64,000 bases of DNA from Diphasiastrum complanatum. Lineage: Eukaryota > Streptophyta > Lycopodiopsida > Lycopodiales > Lycopodiaceae. Made by a program: the position numbers and the translations under genes. The notes under the pieces were generated by a model. The model saw only the letters and a program-made list of their open reading frames with translations. It was not told the DNA's origin and did no database searches. This document shows, in pieces, positions 21,047 to 31,169 of the stretch (positions are counted from its first letter, which is position 1; each line of letters begins with the position of its first letter). The DNA lies in contig CM055113.1 in assembly GCA_029204225.1 (NCBI GenBank), positions 23,084,405-23,148,404 of the forward strand, in the 5' to 3' direction.

Positions 21047-22814
21047 AAATGTGCCTCTTTAATCGGATGGATCTAAAGGGCAAAGAGGGGGTTTTATGGA
21101 TCTATTCTGAGTGAATAGTTGGTTATAGTACCGGGTTTCGATCCAATGGGGAGAGGGTAAATGGAGTAATAGGAATGGGGATCTAAGTCTACTAAGGATA
21201 TCAAGCTTAGTGTGGGATCTAAAAGTGGAATGGCTTAGATCTAAGGGTGAGATTCATTATCCTTTCTTTTTCTTTTTGGTGTTTTCTTGATTTTACTTTT
21301 CTCTTTTCTTGGTTCCGTTGCTTTTGGTTTATCTAGGCATCCTTGGATCTAGATCTTCTCCTCAAGAGGTTGATTTTCTCAAGGGAGGACCTTAGTGATC
21401 TCTCTAAAATGTAGATCTAACACCTATTTTGGTTGTGTGTGGATTTTATGGATTAGTTTTAGAAACTAGAGAGATGAATGCTTATGCTAAAGATCATTTG
21501 TAATTGTGATTAACAAAACATAACAAGCATCTATCATCCACAAGAATCACAAAAATTCAAAAGAGGAGGGCTTTTGCAAGCAAAAGATAGGAAGGAGGAG
21601 ATACTCTCTCACACACACACAACTCTATTAATGAAAAAGGTGGCTCAAAAATGGTGTCACATGCCCTTATAGAGACATTTCTAGGGTTTGGGTTTTTGTT
21701 CACCCAAACCATGTGCCATAATATAAAGTCCAATCACAAGGATCCACCAACACTAAGCAAGCCAACAATAAGCAACACAAGGAAATCGGACGGTGGACAA
21801 ACCAACCCAACCAAATCTAGATCTTACGGATCTAGCCCCCAAGCTATGGATCAATCTTCACGAGGAAAGGATGAATTACACCAGCATCATGTAGCTACTA
21901 ATCACACAATCAAGCATGCACCAATGGGTATACTTATACCCTCCAAGGCTCATCTGGACACCTATGCAGCCTATTTGGGCTGCATCATCCAGTTCCCCTA
22001 TGACTCATTGATAGACCCATAAAAATCCACCATCATGAGTTTAGGCCTCCAACCATTAATTATGACCATATGCACATGAGGGTTCCAAACCCCTCATAAT
22101 CATAATTAACTTACGGGTCGAGGTAGGTCTACTGACCTCTAGCGGGATACGCTATCCGAGACCAGTTGTGGGCATGACACATAACAACTTGACTTCACAA
22201 AGTTTTTAAAACCGAATTGCATTTTTAACTACTTGGGTCCCTTTTCACTTTGGGCCCATCTGAGAGTGAATATACCTCTAGTTCTCGCGCGCCATAGGCT
22301 TGCGGGTACAATGCACCTTCTACGGGTGTCTGACATTACATAATACATTTTACGTAGATTTAATTCTTTTGCCAACTCTGCGATGCTTTTATTCCCATAG
22401 TCGTAATATATGGTCCTTTATCTTATATGAGTCACAAGGATGTTCTCCCACCTAAAGAATTTAAATATGAACAGCTCCTAAAAGATTGGGGCCCTAAGGA
22501 ATGTGGAGATGTCAGGAATACTCCCTAGCATCTCCAGTTACCCCACTTCAGCATTTTTAAGCCAAGTCATCTACCACATTGGGGGCCTCACTTTTTATAC
22601 TTATAGTTATATAATTTTGTTTTATGACCTTGCCAAACTCATTTTGTAATGCAATGCTAGTTGCTACAAGGCACAAAAACTAGCAAGAAAGAAGAGGAAT
22701 ACTAAGAATTAGTAGTAGTAAATAGTATTCAGTAGTTCTGCTTTATTTCAGCATATGTCATTGACAAACACATCGATTCTTTGTATACTCTATTGTAGCA
22801 TTTGAATGATAAAG
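21047..22814. other. spacer between arms, first part: no gene seen
   Basis: AT-rich sequence. A plus-strand frame at 21651-22022 has no recognisable domain. A block near 22115-22170 contains short palindromic words (GGTCGAGGTAGG; GGGATACGCTATCC). Confidence 0.5.
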
Positions 22815-22986
22815 TATTCATTCATGCTTTTATCTTCATTACTACAATATCATTATAACATTCAAACACTCTTGAGATAGGTACAATCATCAATATCCAA
22901 TATTCATTCATGCTTTTATCTTCATTACTACAATATAATTATAACATTCAAACACTCTTGAGATAGGTACAATCATCAATATCCAA
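22815..22986 (+). repeat. 86-bp tandem duplication
   Basis: Two nearly identical 86-bp copies starting TATTCATTCATGCTTTTATC. They differ at one position that I can see (CAATATCATT against CAATATAATT), so the duplication is recent. Confidence 0.95.
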
Positions 22987-24390
22987 ATGGACTGAGTGAG
23001 CCTGATAAATGTCACTGCAAAGAACTGTCAGTCAGACCATTAGCAAGGTTCTTTAAAAAGATTTGACCCAGTTCACGCTTAAGAGAGGTTACCAAAGGCT
23101 GTCAGTACTTTCTAATAGCATTTCTTTTTTGTTTGACATATTATCTATCATGTACGATAAGATTGGTGTTAACGATCTGGTCTGTGAGCAGCCAACTACT
23201 CTGATGGAATCGTCTACCCACACTTGATTCCGCTACTGCTCAGATGCTCAATTGCTATAGCCGCCTAATTAACCAGCCGGAGTGGACTTTGTCTTGGGAA
23301 CATAACACACGGCCAGGACCGGTACTACTTTGCTGTCAATGGATCAGAATCTGACAAACTTATGACAAAAACAATGCTCTTGGTCTCACAGATCTTAACT
23401 TTCACAAATCTGAATGCGATGGAGAAGACTTCTGAGCCTAGCCCCCACAAGGCCAATGCAATGTGCATGGAAAGGGAAGCGAAACTCACACACACTGGCC
23501 TTGCACTGCAGTAATCTTCAGACTGTGGGCAGCCTTATCCCAGTCATCTTCTGCTTATCTAGAATGATGCACCTCATGTCTCTCCTGCTACAGGCTCATT
23601 CAAATTGCCTTCCAGCTGCCCACGTGAATACTACACAAACTCACAGCCACTGCAGCTCCCTTGCACCTTCACGACACTCTCCTTCTTAACTGGCCCCCAC
23701 AAACTTCAACATGATGCCTCCCATTTCCAATAGGGCCTCTTTCTTTGATTATTAGGGTGGTTTCAAATCAGTTGCACTGATTAGTCCATTTTTGTGAAGT
23801 TGCCCCTGGACTAAAAAGTGGGACTGAGTTGCCCCTACGTGGCATGGGTCCTATGCCACCTCATTTGCCACATGTAAGTTTGAAAGTGGGGGAGACCCAT
23901 TTTTCCTTCGTGGACCAATGGGAGGATTCCATTTTAAATTTGCGACTCGTCAGGCACTATAGTGTGTAGCCGGCCTTAAGCTCATGTTCATTTAAAGAAA
24001 GGGCTCAACCGACGCATGAGCTAGAATTATTATGTTGAGCATTGTAAACCCTGAATTTGAATTTGAGGTCGTTGAATGAGAAATCCATGTCATCAAATTA
24101 GTATGGAAAAACAATTCCACCATAAGAAATCGATGTCATCAAATTAGTATAGAGAGACAATTCCACCATAATCCTTGGTTTCTACTACAAATATCCAAAC
24201 AATGTTCTATTACTTATCACTATACAATTATTTTGTGGCAAGTTATGACTTATCTCAGATAGTCTGCACCTTTGTTTCGATATTAAGTAATTCACGACAA
24301 ATAATAGTAAATTGCATCATAATGTCCATAAAACATATTTAAATAGGCATTACAAAGCCGAATATTTTGGGGCAATTTGAGATAGTTGGC
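22987..24390. other. spacer between arms, second part: short duplications, no gene
   Basis: A ~60-bp duplication lies at about 24072-24175 (CATGTCATCAAATTAGTATGG and CGATGTCATCAAATTAGTATAG, shared core only). A second duplicated block (about 24248-24330 and 24370-24445) runs into the 3' end of the H3-like frame and supplies its odd C-terminal tail. The frame at 23414-23689 is not recognised. Confidence 0.55.
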
Positions 24391-24392
24391 GC

Positions 24393-24836
24393 CTATGTTT
24401 TGATATTGAGTAACTTTTGACAAACAGTACATTGCATCACAATGGCATTATCAACATGTAGACCAGAATATCTATCCCGAAGCCTTTTGAGAATGACGAA
24501 ATCCTTTGGCATGATGGTGACACGCTTACCATGCACTGCCAAAAGACAAGTATCCTCAAAAAATTGGGACAGAAAATCTTCTGCAGCACCCTGTAAGGTC
24601 TGCATGGCTGTCACGACAAAACGTACATTCAGCCCAAGTGACAGAGTGACATTCCGTACAGATCGGTCGAAAGGAGCTCTAGGGATCAACAATTCAGTTG
24701 ATCTCTAGAGTTTTTTGATCCCCCTCAGCCAGACCTGCTTCCTGCCATGCCTACGGCCAGTACCAGGGGGAACACGAGAATGGGATGGTTGTACAGTGGT
24801 TATGGCAAGGGTAGTGGATTTGGTCTTGGCCATCAT
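24393..24836 (-). pseudogene. histone H3-fold gene, CENH3-like, with one stop
   Basis: Intronless and 148 codons including the stop, starting MMAKTKSTTLAITT. The H3 core is clear: RGIKKL, stop, RSTELLIPRAPFDRSVRNV, then NVRFVVTAMQTLQGAAEDFL, QFFEDTCLLAVHGKRVTIM and PKDFVILKRLRDRY. TAG (24705-24707) stands where H3 has Gln in the alphaN helix, again a CAG-to-TAG change. The tail is short and lacks the K9/K27 blocks. LLIP, AAEDFL and KDF resemble plant CENH3, but loop 1 has canonical H3 length without the CENH3 insertion. A 26-residue non-histone tail follows. It is either a decayed CENH3-type copy or a divergent H3 variant; the histone fold itself is certain. Confidence 0.85.
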
Positions 24837-25083
24837 TCTCAGAAGAAGAAAATTAACAAAAAAAAGTTTGAACAAAAGAAAAGTGGATGGAAACAAAAAA
24901 ATTTGCGATAAAAGGGCGCTTGAGATCGATACCAAAACTGAATATCGGTTTCGAGCGCAAGATCTAAACAGATTATTTGAATAAAAGAGATGCGCGCTCA
25001 AAAGCGATATTAAACTACCAGCGGTATCGGACTCGAGCGCACTGTGAGAGGGCGGAAGCTTGAACGGTGAGAGAGCGCGCTTG
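24837..25083. promoter_or_regulatory. upstream region of the H3-like gene
   Basis: It contains several words of the type GCGCTTGAGATCGATA, GAGCGC and AAAGCGATATT. These echo the motifs in the inner ends of the two arms, suggesting a shared origin with gene B's upstream region. Confidence 0.4.
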
Positions 25084-25099
25084 AGAGCGATATTGGGAT

Positions 25100-25700
25100 C
25101 GAAAACCAAAAATTTTGCAAAAAAAAATGAAAATTCCGAGGACTTATATATACAAAATTTTTGCACATGTGAAAAGATGGCCAAGACACGTGTTGTCAGA
25201 TGATTGGTCCATGTGGAATGTCCATACTGACAATGATGAGGCCACGTGGGCTCGAACACGTGCACCAATCCGTTCTCGACGCGTGTCATTCTCGCACGTG
25301 ACAGATGTCAGATCAATCATTCTAGGTACGACGCATTAATTTTGACCAATCACAAGTCGACACGTGTTCCTTCTCCACTCCTCCACACGTATGAATTTTT
25401 TTTTATAAATAGGTCTTTTTCGGCTCGAATTTTCATGCAAATTTATGATTGTTTGGCCGGATATCGATTTCAAGCGCGCCATATTTTCGGATTACCCTCC
25501 TTTGACTTATTTGCGTCTGGATCCGATACTCACTCGTCCGGTATTGCATTCAAGCATGCATTGCATCTCCTTTCTTTTGTGCTTTGTATTCTTGCGCTCG
25601 GATCCGATACTCCAACTTGTAATATCTCTCTCGAGCGCACATTGCCTTGACGTGTTGCCCGACCTGCAGTTTGCGTTTGAGAGCGATATTTGAAATTTTA
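25100..25700 (+). promoter_or_regulatory. gene B upstream region with G-box cluster (right)
   Basis: ACGT-core sites at about 25191 (ACACGTGT), 25242 (CCACGTGG), 25257 (ACACGTGC), 25295 (GCACGTGA) and 25360 (ACACGTGT), plus CACACGTATG near 25393. A TTATAAATAG box is at 25403-25412, and GAGAGCGATATT lies just before gene B (25680). The same arrangement, with a gap, is found in the left arm. The region may serve gene B to the right and the H3-like gene to the left. Confidence 0.5.
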
Positions 25701-25705
25701 CTTCT

Positions 25706-26740
25706 GTTGTTTTTGTTTAAAATTCTAATTTTGATTCTAGTTTGCTTTCTTTTTTTCATGAATTTGGTATTACTTATAGGTTGAAGTATTTCAAATCTCT
25801 TTTTCCTCCTTTTCTTTTTATTTTACCTTCTATAACTGAGGGCCCTGGTGTGGAGGCATTTTCTGAGATATATCTTACATTTAAGTCTCTGCTCAGCACT
25901 CAGTTATTCAAATCTCAAAATAAGGACATGATTCATTATCAGGACCTGGTGGCACTAGACAAGCATATCTATAAAGCTAAGCTTGACAGAATGTTTACCA
26001 AGTTACATAATGATTTCAAGGCTGTAGATGAGTGCCCAATTCATAATAAAAAATGCAGATTTGTTGATTTTCAGTCTGCTTTTATTTTTTTTCTTTTGTT
26101 AAATATTTCTGACGATTCGGAGGCTGTCCCTTCCACTTCTGAGGCTGCTTCTTCTAGTGGTAAAAATTCTGAAAAGTCAAAGATTGTAGATATAGATAAC
26201 TTTTTTATTGATACGAACATTAATTTAGATGATTGTTCTGATTTTGATCTTGCTCGAAATAGGGAATTGTTTATAGGCCCTAGAACACCCACTACCCTTT
26301 CTCCTTCTGATAAATCTTTGATCACTTTGTCTACTTATAATATAGATAATAATTCCTTTTTGACAATATCGAATATATCGGATCTTTTTGAATTCACTGA
26401 AACTGAGACTCTTTGCATTTTGACCAAAGAGCTTGATGAATTTTCGGATATAATTGATTTTGATGCTGATGATCTTCTCCCTGGTGTTGACGATGTACAT
26501 AATGATAAGTTTATTCAGGGAAAGATTGCTTGAAAATGGATGTGGAGGAAATGCGCAACAAAGAAGATGATCTACCTTCTGAGGAGGAGTTTCTTAGAAT
26601 CCAAAGTCAACTTGGTTTTCCACAACCAACTGTCTATTCACCAACAATATTGACATCGAAAGGTGGACATAATATTGATGGAGAGATAGTAATCAAGGAA
26701 GACAAAGCCGAATGTGTAAGTTTTGGATACTGTGTAGATA
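25706..26740 (+). pseudogene. gene B, right copy: unknown protein
   Basis: It matches left gene B but lost the start codon: the left AATATGTCTAATT reads AAAATTCTAATT here. The frame is then open for over 260 codons through SITEGPGVEAFSEIY, IHYQDLVALDKHIYKAKLDR, CPIHNKKCRFVDFQ, a Ser/Asp-rich linker and DDLLPGVDDVHNDKF. A one-base loss near 26515 shifts the frame before VEEMRNKEDDLPSEEEF. All exons after KAEC are deleted. The Asp/Glu-rich middle and the absence of membrane segments suggest a soluble protein. The function is unknown. Confidence 0.5.
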
Positions 26741-26744
26741 AATT

Positions 26745-29614
26745 TGCATGCTTTTTGAAATTTTTAATAATCCGTCGATTTTGTATTGTGACGAATTTGG
26801 ATTCTTCTGTAAAACCATTGGAAAAGTTGCAGTATATAGCTATTTTTTGTGCTAGTCCCGCCATGTTGTGTACTTTTATGAAATGCAGCTCTTGCTTGCC
26901 AATGAGATTTTTCCATTCCTTGCGATGACCATATGCTAAGACTTCTACTATTTCTTGCAAAGAATGTCGAATGATGTCGTAATATGTGCTGCATGTCATA
27001 AAAACATAATCTAAATCAGTACCAAAAGTATCTAATTTAATTGCACATATTTGTCTATCGTAGTGTAAAATCAAAATCTTACCATATAATGTGTTATATG
27101 ATCAACACCCCATGCCATTTGAACTGCATCCACAAATTCATTGGTTGTTTTCTGTATCATTTGTACATCAATATTTGAAAATTTATCTTTTCTCAAGTAT
27201 TTCACCATGTTGTCTAACTTTTTCCTAACTTCTACTTTGTGTATATGAGTAGAACCTTCTTCTTTGAAATCTTGAGTTGCTGCAATAATTTCTTTCCAAA
27301 CCATGTATTGAACCTTAGATTGTTTGCCAGAATAATTTTATAAAAATATTGGAGCTTTAGATCCTCCAATGCTCGGCTTGCATGGAGTATTTTCTATTTT
27401 ACCTAATAGCTTGTCATCTTTTTTTATTTTAACGTGGTCCTTATGTAAGTTTGCTTTGGACAACACATCCTCTAATATGGAAATAGCTTCTTTCGCAGAG
27501 ACCTCTGGCTTGGAAATCCATGCAAACAAGACGTGAAGATAGATTATTTTTTCTATAATACGCACCTCCGCATGCAATGTACAGATATGAACATTTCGTA
27601 GAGGAATCGGTAGTACAGGTTTCCAATTAGGATCTTCTCGATCTCTTGATATTCATGTACTCCTTGTCATGTCTTTTGCTATTTTCATGCAGTACAAACA
27701 AGGGTGTTTAAAGTTAGCACCATGAGATACATTGAACATACATTTTAATGTCTTCAGATCTCCGGCTAAATGCCATTCAATGTTGAAAGTGCCAATTCCA
27801 GGAATATTGAGTGGAACTCCCTCCATGTGATTTTTTATGGTGGCAGGATATGATGTTCTATTAAATATCCATGAAAGAATGTCATGGTCTTCTTTTAGCA
27901 CCTATAAGAGAATATAAAAACATGATTATCCTCATAATATTAACATAGAGAATATATTTAAATGATTATCCCTATTTATTATGCGAAGGAACTGCTATAC
28001 CTGAAATGCTGCCAACCACCAGATATCATTTTCTAATTGAACACTAATATTGAGGCCTTTTGAGTCTTCTGAATTTGAAAGTGCTCCATTCATGATCGTG
28101 AGACTGACTCTTTTCATTTTTTGTCCTTTTATAATTTCAGACTCATCTGACTTGAGAACAACTATCAACTTGTTATTGACATTCTCATTTGTAATACCGT
28201 AAAAATTTATAATGAATAACTGATTAATGTCAATAAATAGATTGTTGGAATTGTTATAAGCTAGACTTTCTCCTTTCGAGCAATACACTTCATTGATATG
28301 AGATGGATTACCAACTATTGTCTGCATACCATGGTTTAACATGTCTTTTTTTTTTAAAAGATGAAATGGTCGTGGGATTGGAAACTTTGTAATACTTACC
28401 TGTGCAAATGCCTCCTTTATCATCTTAAACATTGTTGCATATGCTTCCCTATTGATGCTAGAAAAGTCACGTGCCCCCTGAAGCAATGTAGTGTCTAATG
28501 TTTTTCCAACTTCATCCATAATGCTATCAGTAATTGAAGCCTTAATCTTTTTCATTTTGTTATTATTTAACATTGATTTCATAGATTTATAAGTCAAGAT
28601 AGAGCCTAGTGAGTTTCCAATTGAAATCTCATCGGCTAAATGGTCTTCAACAACCAATGCTGATCTGCATTGCAAACATAATGTTCATGAAAATGTCAAT
28701 AGAAATAAGGACACTCATAGTATTCACAACAATATATAATAAGCAAATCAACAAAAAGTTGAAATGAATAAATAGCAAAATTATTGATTATGAATGAATC
28801 AAAAAGTTCAAGCAATATTCAATATCAAATAAGCTATAACTTACTTGAATGTACAGATTCATCTTTTTCTATGACCTCCTCTGGATGATAGATCACACAT
28901 ATCCTTGTTTACCAGTCTTTTCCTCTTGTTGCTTCGGACTTTTCTGTTGAGCACATCCATATCTTGAACAAGAGACAAATATGAGATACGCATGGATTGA
29001 AATGCAATTTTTATCTCATCATTACTAGTTGTATAATGATGGAAAAAAAATTTCAACCTTTGGATCTCCTCCTTGAGCATCTCATTTTCATCCAGACAAG
29101 TTTTCATCTTTGTAGATTTTTCTTCGCACTCCTTTGATGTTTTTCTTGATTCCTCTTCCAAATAATGTATTCTTTGCATTGAATGTGCATTCCCATAGAG
29201 CATCAAATTCTCACAATAACCCAAAAGGCCATTTTTACCATGACACATATAGATTATCAATTGACTCACCGAATGAAAATCTGGATGTTGCAATGAACAT
29301 GGGTCAATAGGATACAATGTTCTTGATGACCATAAATCTACATGTTTTAGCTTTTCCTCCCTGTATCGGACCATATCAGAAGTTGACAAGGTTGCTTTGA
29401 ATTTCTCGTCCTGAGCGGAATATATTTAGGTGACAGATCCACATGAAGATGATAAAGCTTTGTCATTAGTACAGTAGTATAGTAACAAACAACACAATGA
29501 CAATAACAAAGCTGGAGATGGCTCTAACGACTCTGTTGAAGATTGAGATGGCGCTAAACACTTGTTTTTTACCCTGGAGATAGAGATGGCGTAGGCTTTT
29601 TTCAAAAATGTCAC
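26745..29614 (-). pseudogene. gene A, right copy: transposase-like, better preserved
   Basis: Exons from high to low coordinates. (1) 29614-28860: MVRYREEKLKHVD, QHPDFHSVSQLIIYMCHGKN, then a ~90-residue coiled coil ending in a Lys/Arg cluster (RSNKRKRLVNK); one TAA sits near 29430. The donor is AAGTAAGT near 28850. (2) 28675-27998: 226 open codons with DHLADEISIGNSLGS, TTLLQGARDFSS, PIPRPFHLLKKKDML and LKSDESEIIKG. (3) 27901-27340: EDHDILSWIF, WHLAGDLKTLKCMFNVSHGA, KHPCLYCM, TGA at 27655-27653, then NVHICTLHAEVRIIEKIIY. (4) 27304-26745: HITHYM, donor GTAAGA, then YYDIIRHSLQEIV and HNMAGLAQKIAIY. I infer a DNA-transposon transposase; the acidic residues in SDE and GDLK are candidate metal ligands. 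Confidence 0.6.
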
Positions 29615-29915
29615 TCCTAATTCAAACTATTGGGAGAGAATATTTCAACATTTTGAAAAATTATATTCTAACTATGGTTAAACACCAGTGAAGTTTGATG
29701 TGACTAAACTAAGGTGCATTCATTTACATGGAAAGTAGTGCGGGCAGATGCGTAAGGAAGTTAGAAAATGATACTATAATTACTTTATAGTTATTTTTCT
29801 CTCTCCTACATGGCATTTCTTATAGGGCCCTCTTTGGGCCCATATTTTCTCTAATAAATGTCATGATTTGATCTTTTTCAATATTTGCAGAAGAGTTTGA
29901 TCTGGATGGTTGCTG

Positions 29916-30563
29916 CTATCTGCGTTGTTGTTGTTGTTGTTGTTGCGTTGAATCTGGATGCTCTGCCTTTGTCTTCTTGTAATTGAAATTCTTCTTCTTG
30001 GACTGATGCTTATTAGAGGACAATGCCATTGACTTGGTACTCGTTGTGGATAAGCTTTTTCTCCGTACTTCTTCTTGCAAAAGACTTGCTGTCAGCTTCT
30101 GAAGAGACAGCGCAGGAGTATTGCTCAAAAGCAATACTAGATTATCAAAGGAGGATGGAAGATTGGCAAGAAGAGACATCGTTGAGTCTTCTTCTGATAT
30201 AGGAAAACCTATTATAGCAAGTTGATTCAGCAACTGTTTGAACTCGTTTAGATAATCATTGACTGAGGTGCTTTCGCTCATTTTGAGTGTGAGGACCTTC
30301 TTTCTCAAGAAGAGACGAGTCAATACATTTGAGGTCTCGTAGATACTTGTAAGAATATCCCACACTTCTTTGGAGGTGGTGTTGTTTGATACATGAGCAA
30401 TCTGAGTGTCTTTTAGATTCAAGGATACAATGGCAAGTGCTTTGCCATCCTTTGCTTCCCATGCTGGGAGCAATTCAGGTTTTGCCAGTCTAGCTATTGA
30501 ACCATTTACGTATTCCCATAGCTCCTTCTCGATTAAGATCATCCTCATCTTGAATTTTCCCAT
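29916..30563 (-). pseudogene. copia gag (UBN2 type)
   Basis: It reads KFNGDYFHMGKFKMRMIL, ELWEYVNGS, KALAIVSLNLKDTQIAHV, KEVWDILTSIYE, VNDYLNEFKQLLNQLA and LLANLPSSFDNLVLLL, all standard copia Gag. It ends in a poly-Gln stretch. The usual HLWKFKM Trp is altered, and an in-frame stop lies shortly upstream. No primer-binding site is visible to the right. It is related to the gag at 3.3-3.6 kb. It lies 60 bases outside the right arm of the inverted repeat. Confidence 0.88.
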
Positions 30564-30654
30564 GTGAAAATAATCTCCATTGAACTTGTTGATCAGACGG
30601 ATTTATGAGGTTGAACTCCCATTATAATCGAGGAACAAAGATTAAACAAACAGA

Positions 30655-30870
30655 TAAGCATGCCCTCTAGAGGTCATGTCGAGTCTCAAGAGGGCTCAAG
30701 ATGCACCTTGATGGCATGCTAGCACCTTGACCTCTATTGAGGCTCCTCAAGAAGCACCCTCTTGAGGGCATCTTGGCTCCTCTTGAACCTCAAGAATCAA
30801 GATGCCCTCAAGTGGGTCTCAAGTGGGCTTAAGATGCACCCTATTGAGCCTCAAGAGGAGCCTACACCCT
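30655..30870. repeat. clustered CTCAAGAGG / CTCTTGAGG words
   Basis: At least eight direct and inverse copies of CTCAAGAGG-like 9-mers linked by AAGATGCACC or GATGCCCTC. It could fold into several alternative hairpins. No protein is seen. Confidence 0.75.
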
Positions 30871-31134
30871 ACAAATACTCCTTTTTGTAGGCAAGTTGCT
30901 TAGGCTGCAACAACTCTAGCAACTTGAGCTTAAGTTGCTCAGGCTACAACTACTCAACTAGGTGCTCACTGCTCAACCAGCTGCTTACCATGTCTTGATT
31001 ATATTGTTGGATTGCAATTAATATGGTTCCTTTCTAAGTGTGTGCTTCAATATTTCACTAATCTATTCAATAAATGATGGGTGTCGCAAGCATCAGAAAT
31101 TGACAAAGTAAACTTGCATCTCAAATAGGTAGTG

Positions 31135-31168
<34 letters not shown>
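31135..31168 (+). repeat. (CA)n microsatellite
   Basis: About 17 CA units. Confidence 0.95.

Positions 31169-31169
<1 letters not shown>

Larger units (their letters stand above)
25084..29855 (-). mobile_element. right arm of large inverted repeat (two-gene element)
   Basis: The inverse of 16088-21046, 4.77 kb. The outer end is GGGCCCATATTTTCTCTAAT (29836-29855) and the inner end AGAGCGATATTGGG (25084). Compared with the left arm it lacks about 600 bp holding the 3' exons of gene B and the end of gene A (junction near 26725). It contains about 120 extra bp near 25320-25440. It keeps the complete coiled-coil exon of gene A. The sequence beyond 29855 is a copia gag, while that below 16088 is not, so the whole structure is not a simple single insertion into gag. 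Confidence 0.8.

Noticed and set aside
24442-24708. Plus-strand frame opposite the H3-like gene
   Set aside because: Antisense shadow of the histone fold coding strand.
26745-29614. Gene A as a RAG1-like or Transib recombinase
   Set aside because: A loose resemblance (helix, CxxC, Asp-rich turns, partner gene in convergent orientation), but the conserved RAG1 core motifs do not align. The GDxK/CxxC/TLH pattern fits another family better.
16088-29855. The whole 13.8 kb as one transposon with 5-kb terminal inverted repeats
   Set aside because: Flanks do not match (copia gag on the right only), no target duplication is seen, and each arm carries a complete gene pair. Two insertions or an inverted duplication are more likely.
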